5,670 bases of DNA from Bacteroidota bacterium (GTDB lineage Bacteria > Bacteroidota > Bacteroidia > Bacteroidales > Prolixibacteraceae): contig JAUYTA010000149.1 in the NCBI GenBank assembly GCA_030695265.1, forward strand, positions 1-5,670, written 5' to 3'. The first letter of the stretch is position 1; each line of letters starts with the position of its first letter. The notes beneath the pieces were generated by a model, which was given only the letters and a program-made list of their open reading frames with translations, had not been told where the DNA came from and made no database searches. A program made the position numbers and the translations under genes. Shown piece after piece: positions 1-4,940 of this stretch.

Positions 1-479
1 GACACGCAATTGATCAGGTAAGTTTCGTCAACAATGTTCAGCGGATGGTCAAAACATTCAGATTCGTCGCACATTACCGGAACATTGTGCGAATTGAAAA
101 TGGCTTTGCCCATATCCACTTTTATCCGGTTGGCTTTGCCGTTGGCTTCTCCGGAAACTTCAGCAGTAACAATTCCGCCAAGTGTTTCGATGGTAAATTT
201 TTTTCCTGAAGTATGGCCGTAATCGTATAGATATTTGGCGAAAATGCGCAGTCCGTTACCACTTTTTTCGGCCTCAGAACCGTCCGGATTGTATATTTTC
301 AAGCCAAAATCTGCTTTTTCTGAAGCCACTTTCAGCAGAATTCCATCTGAGCCGATTCCGTAATGGACATCGCAAAGCAGCTGTATATTTTTCTTGTTTA
401 GCTCGAAAGATATTCCGGCCTGATCGAGCACAAAATAGTCGTTCCCGAGTCCGTGTGATTTGACAAAAAAGTTTTGCAT
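1..479 (-). CDS. dapF: Diaminopimelate epimerase family protein (DapF-like), N-terminal part, Ser in place of catalytic Cys73
   Basis: The first 159 residues are present and the 3' end is off the left edge. The N-terminus (HGLGNDYFVLD, residues 9-19), the GIGSDG segment (41-46) and NPDGSEAEKSGNGLRIF (64-80) are family signatures. DapF interconverts LL- and meso-diaminopimelate in the cytoplasm for lysine and peptidoglycan synthesis, using two cysteines as acid and base. The first of these (Cys73 in the usual numbering) is here an AGT serine followed by GNG. Conventional DapF activity is therefore uncertain, and the second cysteine lies outside the window. The ATG at 479 starts right at the family's N-terminal motif, and no Shine-Dalgarno is seen. 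rhaD lies 170 bp upstream on the same strand, but the gap makes co-transcription unproven. The family is clear; the reaction is not, and a different racemase, epimerase or isomerase role is possible. Confidence 0.85.
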   Translation of the reverse strand, partial: MQNFFVKSHGLGNDYFVLDQAGISFELNKKNIQLLCDVHYGIGSDGILLKVASEKADFGLKIYNPDGSEAEKSGNGLRIFAKYLYDYGHTSGKKFTIETLGGIVTAEVSGEANGKANRIKVDMGKAIFNSHNVPVMCDESECFDHPLNIVDETYLINCV

Positions 480-518
480 GGCTGTATTTATTTTTATTGT
501 TTTTTGGCTGGCATTTCC

Positions 519-597
519 GTCATCGGATCAAGCCGCAAAATAAAGCAATTTCGGTTTAATAAAATGATTTCTACTATCGCCCAATTGATCCGATGAC
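519..597. repeat. Perfect 13-bp inverted repeat between rhaD and the dapF-like gene
   Basis: GTCATCGGATCAA at 519-531 is matched exactly by its reverse complement at 585-597, with a 53-nt AT-rich spacer. It sits in the non-coding gap between the rhaD stop and the dapF-like start. In RNA it could form a long-loop stem. In DNA it could be two half-sites for a regulator, or the ends of a small insertion. No T-tract follows either arm, so a simple intrinsic terminator is unlikely. Confidence 0.6.
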
Positions 598-649
598 TTG
601 CATCAACGTGATAAAATTAATCAATAATCCAGAAAAAGCAGGTTGATTT

Positions 650-1471
650 TTACTTTTTCAGGAAAGCTTCTTTTAGTTCTGCCAGCTGTGCATCGTTCAG
701 CCCTTCCGGTTCGTTGCCGGTTTGCATAGCCATAAACCAGATTTGGGCCGATTTTGAAAGAATATCGATCATGTCGAAAGCATCAGAAACCGTTTCTCCG
801 ATGGCAAAAGCGCCATGTTTTTCCCAAATCACCACTTCGTGACCATTTTTAAAACCTTCGATGGTTGCGTCTGCAATTTTGTGGCTTCCGGGCAAAATGT
901 AAGGAACCAGAAATACCCCGCGCGGAACAAACACAAATGCTTCAGGATGCATTCCCCAAAGCGTTTTGTTCAGCATTTCAGCCGTTTGAAATTTCGGTAT
1001 CTGGGTCATTGCTACCAATTCGTTCGGATGGGTATGCACCACCGCTTTGTTTGGCGAGCCAGTGCTTACTAGCAAATTATGAACGGCCAGGTGGGTTGGC
1101 AATTCGGAAGTTGGCCTGAAATTGTACAGGTTCTTCTTCTTCATGGTAATGATGTGGTAGGCATTCCCTTTTTTGTTCATCTTAATGATGCAGGCATTTT
1201 TCATCGGACTGATGGCCAGATCGCGCATACGTTTTCCGGTTCCGGTAACAAAAAAATATAGATTTGCCAGCGCGTCGTAACTACGTTCCAGTTGAAACAT
1301 AGGGAAATGATCGAGTTCGAAGTCATTGTCGGTCATAAATTCCGAGAGGTTCACCGAAATATTACCTGCATTTCGCTCGGCCCAACCTTTTTGCCAAAGA
1401 TAATTAGCCAAACCAGCCACCTCAGTAATAACCTTTGCAATCTTTTTATTCTCCTGAAAAAATTCTATCAT
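650..1471 (-). CDS. rhaD: Rhamnulose-1-phosphate aldolase (class II aldolase/adducin family)
   Basis: The protein has 273 residues, close to the 274 of E. coli RhaD. This cytoplasmic zinc enzyme cleaves L-rhamnulose 1-phosphate to dihydroxyacetone phosphate and L-lactaldehyde, the last step of L-rhamnose breakdown. Visible in order: KGWAERNAGNIS (28-39, phosphate-binding Gly-Asn), FVTGTGK (74-80), PTSELPTH (120-127, Glu123 matching catalytic Glu117 of E. coli), HTHPNEL (146-152, zinc ligands His146 and His148), PEAF with Glu177 (matching Glu171) and EKHGAF with the third zinc ligand His219. All expected catalytic and metal residues are present, so the enzyme should be active. The ATG at 1471 is preceded by AT-rich sequence without a Shine-Dalgarno, normal for Bacteroidota. 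Other rha genes are not in the window: tRNA genes lie upstream and a dapF-like gene downstream. The main alternative is another class II sugar-phosphate aldolase, but the length and motif set favour RhaD. Confidence 0.95.
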   Translation of the reverse strand: MIEFFQENKKIAKVITEVAGLANYLWQKGWAERNAGNISVNLSEFMTDNDFELDHFPMFQLERSYDALANLYFFVTGTGKRMRDLAISPMKNACIIKMNKKGNAYHIITMKKKNLYNFRPTSELPTHLAVHNLLVSTGSPNKAVVHTHPNELVAMTQIPKFQTAEMLNKTLWGMHPEAFVFVPRGVFLVPYILPGSHKIADATIEGFKNGHEVVIWEKHGAFAIGETVSDAFDMIDILSKSAQIWFMAMQTGNEPEGLNDAQLAELKEAFLKK

Positions 1472-1508
1472 ATCAAATTCTAATAAGTTAGCCTTGCTTT
1501 ATGTCCTG

Positions 1509-1516
1509 CAAATTTA
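1509..1516 (-). promoter_or_regulatory. Probable -7 box of the rhaD promoter
   Basis: Read on the minus strand this is TAAATTTG, an exact match to the Bacteroidota -7 consensus TAnnTTTG. It lies 37 bp upstream of the rhaD start, leaving a leader of roughly 30 nt. No clear TTTG -33 element is seen at the usual spacing, so the assignment rests on the -7 box and position. Confidence 0.45.
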
Positions 1517-1724
1517 CGAGGCAAATCAGAACATCCGTCGATTTTATCAAATGTATTGATAGTAATCTTAACATTGAATTTATACTGCACCCAAAGAACA
1601 CGGATTTATGCTAATTTGCCAAAATTAAACGGATCATATCTGTTGAATATGAAGAACATATAGATTGTTTTAAAGGCGAAGTGAAAATTTACTCTTAAAA
1701 AAGGTGCTAAAAAAATAATTTTTA

Positions 1725-1732
1725 TAATTTTG
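1725..1732 (+). promoter_or_regulatory. Probable -7 box of the tRNA-Gln operon promoter
   Basis: TAATTTTG matches TAnnTTTG and is followed by CACC. It lies 31 bp upstream of the first tRNA, after a strongly A/T-rich run. The -33 element is weak. A small potential hairpin (GTCTTT 1737-1742 with AAAGAC 1748-1753) would fall in the 5' leader that is removed during tRNA processing. Confidence 0.6.
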
Positions 1733-1763
1733 CACCGTCTTTAAAGAAAAGACAACTAAGGAT

Positions 1764-1836
1764 TGACCCATGGTGTAATTGGCAACACAACTGATTTTGG
1801 TTCAGTAGAGTCTAGGTTCGAGCCCTAGTGGGTCAA
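1764..1836 (+). tRNA. tRNA-Gln (anticodon TTG)
   Basis: A full 73-nt cloverleaf can be drawn. The acceptor stem is TGACCCA 1764-1770 with TGGGTCA 1829-1835, with discriminator A1836. The D arm is GTGT/ACAC. The anticodon stem is ACTGA/TCAGT around loop TTTTGGT, giving anticodon TTG at 1797-1799. The T arm is CTAGG/CCTAG with a TTCGAGC loop. The 3' CCA is not encoded (CAA follows the discriminator). It reads CAA and, by wobble, CAG. It is followed after 9 nt by a second tRNA-Gln and is very probably co-transcribed with it. Confidence 0.97.
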
Positions 1837-1845
1837 CAATAATTC

Positions 1846-1918
1846 TGTCCTGTGGTGTAATTGGCAACACGTCTGATTCTGGATCAGAAGAGTTCAGGTT
1901 CGAAACCTGACAGGACAA
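1846..1918 (+). tRNA. tRNA-Gln (anticodon CTG)
   Basis: A full 73-nt cloverleaf can be drawn. The acceptor stem is TGTCCTG 1846-1852 with CAGGACA 1911-1917, with discriminator A1918. The D arm is GTGT/ACAC. The anticodon stem is TCTGA/TCAGA with loop TTCTGGA and anticodon CTG at 1879-1881. The T arm is TCAGG/CCTGA with a TTCGAAA loop. CCA is not encoded. The D arm and loop are identical to the upstream tRNA-Gln(TTG), suggesting tandem duplication followed by anticodon and stem divergence. It reads CAG only. Confidence 0.97.
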
Positions 1919-1927
1919 CTGAAAATC

Positions 1928-1966
1928 AATCACTTACAAAGAAATTTGTAGGTGATTTTTTATTTG
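1928..1966 (+). terminator. Intrinsic terminator of the tRNA-Gln operon
   Basis: A 13-bp stem with one G-T wobble (1928-1940 with 1945-1957) closes a GAAA tetraloop and is followed by a T-rich tail. It starts 10 nt after the second tRNA and ends the tRNA transcript. The stem is nearly symmetric but the T-tract favours the plus strand. Confidence 0.9.
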
Positions 1967-1969
1967 CAC

Positions 1970-2476
1970 TAACAAAATAACTAACAAATAAAAAAGCGGA
2001 TCATTTTCTTGTATATTTTTGTTACGATGGTGGTACAATACATAACATGAGCTGTTGCAACCTTTAAAATTTGCATATTTAAGCATCACCTACTTCTTAA
2101 CCACGTTGACGAGGGAATGGAAATAACAGATGTATATATCGCAAAGAACTGGTCTCTGATCGATAAGGCTAATAGAAAGGTGCTTGACCTATTAAGTTTC
2201 GGTGACATCCTATAACTGTGGGCGAAGTTTAAATTGCGTTTATAAGACAAAATTATTAGGATTCTAATTTGATTGCTTTATATTTGTACAAATATTTAAA
2301 CAACTATTCGTGCAACATTCTGCTTTATAGATTGTTTAGTGATACATTAAGTTGTGCAATTTACAGTTGGATCTTTAGATTAAGGCCTTAAAATAAAGCA
2401 ATAGCAGGAAGTTTATCGGTTAAATCCCGCCCTGCGAGTAGTTGTGCTAAAACAAACTCAAACATACGATACACAA
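1970..2476 (+). other. Gene-poor stretch upstream of the accessory gene pair
   Basis: About 500 bp of AT-rich sequence without a convincing gene. It contains a TATTTTTG promoter-like box at 2014-2021. It also contains a 32-codon ORF at 2117-2215 whose frame opens further upstream without another ATG. That ORF (MEITDVYIAKNW at its start) has a GAGGG only one base before the ATG, so it is more likely a chance frame or a gene remnant than a functional gene. A 16-nt palindrome with a TATATTTG box lies at 2279-2295. GCAGG (2404-2408) and CCTGC (2431-2435) flank the sequence before the next gene. No tRNA 3'-end duplication marking an attachment site was seen. Confidence 0.4.
2279..2295 (+). promoter_or_regulatory. 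Promoter-like box within a 16-nt perfect palindrome (possible operator)
   Basis: ATATTTGTACAAATAT at 2280-2295 is a perfect palindrome. Its left half overlaps TATATTTG (2279-2286), which matches the Bacteroidota -7 consensus. A dimeric repressor bound here would cover the -7 region. The next gene starts about 180 bp downstream, so if this is its promoter the leader is long. The -33 element is not clear. A chance AT-rich palindrome cannot be excluded. Confidence 0.35.
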
Positions 2477-2944
2477 ATGAACCCTACTTTAAACGTGACC
2501 GGCAAAGACACGGAAACAAGCAAATGGTTTGATACTTTTGTTGCATCTATAAGAGTGGATGAAATTAAACTGAAATCTGGCATTGCCTCCCAAGAGATGA
2601 AAGAATTCTATAAGCCCCTTATTGAAAACAATTTTCTCGAGATAGCTAAAAATGGTAGGTACGCCGCAAGTGTCATACTAATACCCTTTCTTATAACTGA
2701 TTACATCAACGGAATAAAGGAAAGGGACATTAATCTCAGATCCTTATCTTTTCAATTATCGGATTCTATTATTTTAGTTTGGGCGGTCGTAAATGACGAT
2801 GACGAACAGGCTATGGATAGACTTTTCTTACAGGAGGCTGAGGTTAATGCTAAATATAAAGGGCATGGTTTTCATATCTCTACTACTATTATGGAGGTAT
2901 CTGACAACTGCGCTACCCCTTCTCATTTCCAGAAATATCTTTAA
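2477..2944 (+). CDS. Unrecognised protein, first gene of a coupled accessory pair
   Basis: I do not recognise this 155-residue protein. It looks soluble and mixed alpha/beta, with no signal peptide and no long membrane segment. Visible features, numbered from the ATG at 2477, are a hydrophobic strand running into an acidic turn (ILVWAVVNDDDEQ, 99-111) and then a helix with EAEVNAKYKGHGFHISTTI (120-138). The tail contains EVSDN and a Pro-Ser-His-Phe. There is no MNT nucleotidyltransferase motif (GSxxxG...D.D). The frame also allows a GTG start at 2444, adding 11 residues; the ATG is preferred because its upstream sequence is A-rich, as usual in Bacteroidota. Its TAA stop shares its last base with the ATG of the next gene, so the two are probably made together and may act as partners. 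Regulation may involve the palindrome at 2280-2295. Confidence 0.7.
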   Translation: MNPTLNVTGKDTETSKWFDTFVASIRVDEIKLKSGIASQEMKEFYKPLIENNFLEIAKNGRYAASVILIPFLITDYINGIKERDINLRSLSFQLSDSIILVWAVVNDDDEQAMDRLFLQEAEVNAKYKGHGFHISTTIMEVSDNCATPSHFQKYL

Positions 2945-3432
2945 TGGCTAGTTACAGGGAGCACATCCTTCAAGCACAAAACAACTTGGCTTTTCTAAAA
3001 GGGATCAGTGCTAATTTGGATCGCCCTTATTGGGATTGGTGCGTTACCACTTGTTTTTACGTGGGGGTTCACCTTGTAAATTCTCATATCGCGATTAAAG
3101 GAGATTTACATTACCGAAGACATGACGAAGTATCTGAAGCTATTAGCCCATACAACCAGCTTTCACTTGCAAAAGTTCCTGACGAGGTGTATACTGCATA
3201 CCGTCACCTGCAAAATTTATCTAGGCGATCAAGATATCTCATTAGTGAAAAGATGGGCAACAGAGGAGAGGACGCCTTTTTGACTTTTGATAAACATTTC
3301 CAAAGAGCGCTTCGAAGTTTAGATGTCCTTCTTGATTATATAACCTCCCAATACTTAGAACCATTTGATAAAACAGAGGTCGACTGCGGCATCCACAAAA
3401 ATATCGTTCTAAATAATTTTTCGTTGAAATAA
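2944..3432 (+). CDS. HEPN-like helical protein, second gene of the coupled pair
   Basis: The protein has 162 residues, is rich in predicted helix, and has no signal peptide or membrane segment. The order W30-D-W32, FYVGVHLVNSHI (38-49), HYRRH (56-60), then AYRHLQNLSRRSRYLI (85-100) resembles HEPN-like families. Those have an aromatic helix ending in FY..xH, a His/Arg segment, and a later Y..L...SR.ARY helix. HEPN domains are often RNases in toxin-antitoxin and defence loci. However, the classical R-x(4-6)-H catalytic motif is not obvious here, so nuclease activity is not claimed. The ATG overlaps the preceding stop by one base (TAATG), indicating translational coupling, and there is no Shine-Dalgarno. 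The C-terminal 25 residues look like a loose tail. Alternatives are a non-catalytic HEPN scaffold or an unrelated four-helix protein. The resemblance is from memory of motif patterns, not from a search. Confidence 0.65.
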   Translation: MASYREHILQAQNNLAFLKGISANLDRPYWDWCVTTCFYVGVHLVNSHIAIKGDLHYRRHDEVSEAISPYNQLSLAKVPDEVYTAYRHLQNLSRRSRYLISEKMGNRGEDAFLTFDKHFQRALRSLDVLLDYITSQYLEPFDKTEVDCGIHKNIVLNNFSLK

Positions 3433-3451
3433 CTAACCCTGACTACACCTT

Positions 3452-3737
3452 TTATAATAAGTCAGAATAGTCGTCTTTTCGTTTCTTCTCCCGGTCCCTG
3501 AGTATCTTGTCAAGAAACCCGTTCGGATCCTCCTCCGGGCTTATAAATTCATCTACAGGAGCTACTACCTCCGGCTCAGGGTTTGCAACAAAATTGATAC
3601 TCTCAGGTATGCCTAACAGTCCTTTACTTCCAACGCCAAGTTTGTATTCGATTTCCCAATTACCTCCAATTTTGATCTGATCCGGAAGTCCCGATGTTGA
3701 TTGTTCCGACTATCGAATATTTATGCTTAACAAACAT
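3452..3737 (-). pseudogene. Short unrecognised gene, apparently frameshifted
   Basis: Two overlapping minus-strand frames look like one broken gene. The first starts at an ATG (3737, MFVKHKYSIVGTINIGTSG) and stops at 3660. The second is open from 3709 to a stop at 3452-3454 and has no ATG of its own. It reads IKIGGNWEIEYKLGVG, then a Pro/Glu/Val-rich linker (ANPEPEVVAPVDEF), and ends in a charged tail (DREKKRKDDYSDLL). Skipping one base between about 3662 and 3709, for example in the AAAA run near 3669-3672, would join them into a protein of roughly 94 residues. A real indel, a sequencing error or programmed +1 shifting are all possible. The function is unknown. It converges on the accessory pair and lies downstream of the DUF6266 gene, separated from it by that gene's terminator. 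Confidence 0.45.
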
Positions 3738-3763
3738 TCACCCATAACAATTTAAACTGGTCC

Positions 3764-3797
3764 AAAAAAAAACCGCCCTCAGAAAGAAAGCGGTTTT
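3764..3797 (-). terminator. Intrinsic terminator of the DUF6266 gene
   Basis: On the minus strand AAAACCGC (3797-3790) pairs with GCGGTTTT (3776-3769) around a 13-nt loop and runs into an uninterrupted T-tract (3772-3764). It lies 26 bp downstream of the DUF6266 stop codon and insulates the broken gene further downstream. Confidence 0.85.
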
Positions 3798-3822
3798 GCA
3801 AACCATTTGGTCTTCAAATAAT

Positions 3823-4464
3823 TTATGCCACAACAATTGCTCCAGCATATACGCTGTTTGATAAAACGGTTTGTTTCTCATCCTGAAATGCAATATAACA
3901 TTGAACTTCATCACCGGTGTACGTTTGCGGAACTGTTATAACCTGGGATTCAGACGATCTGGTATTTCCAGCCACAATGGTCTCTGCCCATTGTTTGGCA
4001 GGATTTAGAACAACCAATAATACTTTGTCGTTAGCCTTTGCATTTGATCCATGAGAATTGTCTGTCCAAGAGAAATTGATTTCACCTGGCGTATTTGAAA
4101 CAATCTGGGGATTTAAGGCCCCTGGCAGATTACCTCGGGAAACTAATGCGTTCGGATAATCGATGAAATAATCAGGGAAAACTCCTGAAAGTGCGTTGTT
4201 AAGGTTGTAAGACATAGCGCTGTTGAAAGCTGTCATTTTCACAGCGTAATTCTTAAAACCTACTCTGAGAAATGAGGTTAATGGTTGTAAGAATTTGAGT
4301 GCAGCACCAAATCTGGCTCGTTGGTCCAGTTGTGCTTCTGTTTTCGGATTTGAAACACTTGCAGCTTTACTTCGCATATAATCTATGCCTTTCCAATTGC
4401 CGCCGATAACCGTTCCGACCTTGCCGGAGAATCCTCCAAGGATTCCTTTTTTAATTGTTCCCAT
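3823..4464 (-). CDS. DUF6266 family protein
   Basis: The protein has 213 residues, a full-length member of the Bacteroidota family DUF6266, whose function is unknown. The N-terminus MGTIKKGILGGFSGKVGTVI followed by GGNWKGIDYMRSKA is the family signature: a Gly-rich GGFSGKVG segment and a W-K-G...R block. The middle (50-95) is helical and amphipathic (RFGAALKFLQPLTSFLRVGF, 51-70). The C-terminal half (115-213) is beta-rich with an INFSWTDN motif (129-136), like an Ig or fibronectin-like fold, and ends in a hydrophobic VYAGAIVVA. There is no typical signal peptide. The ATG at 4464 begins exactly at the conserved N-terminus, with no Shine-Dalgarno. The gene stands alone with its own terminator. 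A two-copy 11-nt tandem repeat lies 39 bp upstream. Confidence 0.92.
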   Translation of the reverse strand: MGTIKKGILGGFSGKVGTVIGGNWKGIDYMRSKAASVSNPKTEAQLDQRARFGAALKFLQPLTSFLRVGFKNYAVKMTAFNSAMSYNLNNALSGVFPDYFIDYPNALVSRGNLPGALNPQIVSNTPGEINFSWTDNSHGSNAKANDKVLLVVLNPAKQWAETIVAGNTRSSESQVITVPQTYTGDEVQCYIAFQDEKQTVLSNSVYAGAIVVA

Positions 4465-4502
4465 AATACAAATATTTAATTGTTATCAATAAATTTTAAC
4501 TT

Positions 4503-4524
4503 GGACTTGATACGGACTTGGTAC
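4503..4524 (-). repeat. Two-copy 11-nt tandem repeat upstream of the DUF6266 gene
   Basis: GGACTTGATAC (4503-4513) is followed directly by GGACTTGGTAC (4514-4524), one mismatch between copies. It lies 39-60 bp upstream of the DUF6266 start, in the expected promoter region. A period of 11 would place both copies on the same DNA face, consistent with a regulator site, although two copies could also be simple slippage. Confidence 0.4.
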
Positions 4525-4715
4525 GAACCAAACACGACCATGACCTTTTGTGTATGCAAGGTAAGAATATTAGGTTTTTGATATTGATCAGTAGGACGTT
4601 ATGCGTTGATTTGCTTTATTCTGCACTATCTTTTTTTTTAGTTCATCTTTTTTCTGATTTACGATTGTGGATTCTTATAAAAAACACCTTAAAAACTCCT
4701 TTTTTAAAAAAGGAA

Positions 4716-4940
4716 ATGACAAATTTCAAGTATGATGATGATGTGCTGTTGAAATGGGAAATAACTGGCATAGGAAAGTGCGTGGGCAGTTATTCTCATT
4801 TCAATAGCATGATGAGCGAACAATACAGGCTATTTAAGGCGAATAAGATCAGCGACCGTGGTTTTTATGGGGTAAACAATTCGCAGGTAAAAATAAGCGT
4901 AAATGATCTTGTTGTGGGTTGGAAAAGGTGTGGGTGTTGA
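4716..4940 (+). CDS. Small unrecognised ORF whose C-terminus runs into the G-rich repeat region
   Basis: The ORF encodes 74 residues and I do not recognise the product. The ATG at 4716 has AAAAAGGAA just before it, a better ribosome site than elsewhere in the window. The frame is open further upstream to 4518 from a TTG, but that extension is low-complexity and hydrophobic and is not supported. The protein begins MTNFKYDDDVLLKWEITGIG and continues with SYSHFNSMMSEQYRLFKANK, which reads like coding sequence. Residues 66-70 (VVGWK) are encoded by a 15-nt word repeated exactly at 5272-5286 inside the non-coding repeat region. The last nine residues may therefore be a tail acquired when that element inserted, and the gene may be a truncated remnant. 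Confidence 0.35.
   Translation: MTNFKYDDDVLLKWEITGIGKCVGSYSHFNSMMSEQYRLFKANKISDRGFYGVNNSQVKISVNDLVVGWKRCGC

Noticed and set aside
34..222. Plus-strand 62-codon frame at the left edge
   Set aside because: It is antisense to the clearly recognisable DapF-family coding sequence.
815..1261. Plus-strand open frames inside rhaD
   Set aside because: They are antisense shadows of a complete aldolase gene with intact catalytic residues.
537..2403. 13-nt match AAAATAAAGCAAT shared by the rhaD-dapF gap and the leader of the accessory pair
   Set aside because: It is short and AT-rich, with no extended similarity around it; most likely chance.
3439..3465. CTGACT / AGTCAG hairpin after the accessory pair as a terminator
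   Set aside because: The stem is only 6 bp with a 15-nt loop and no T-tract follows on either strand.
4590..4610. GGACGTTATGC resembling the right end of an integron attC site
   Set aside because: The core does not fit GTTRRRY, and no complementary left core or imperfect palindrome was found upstream.
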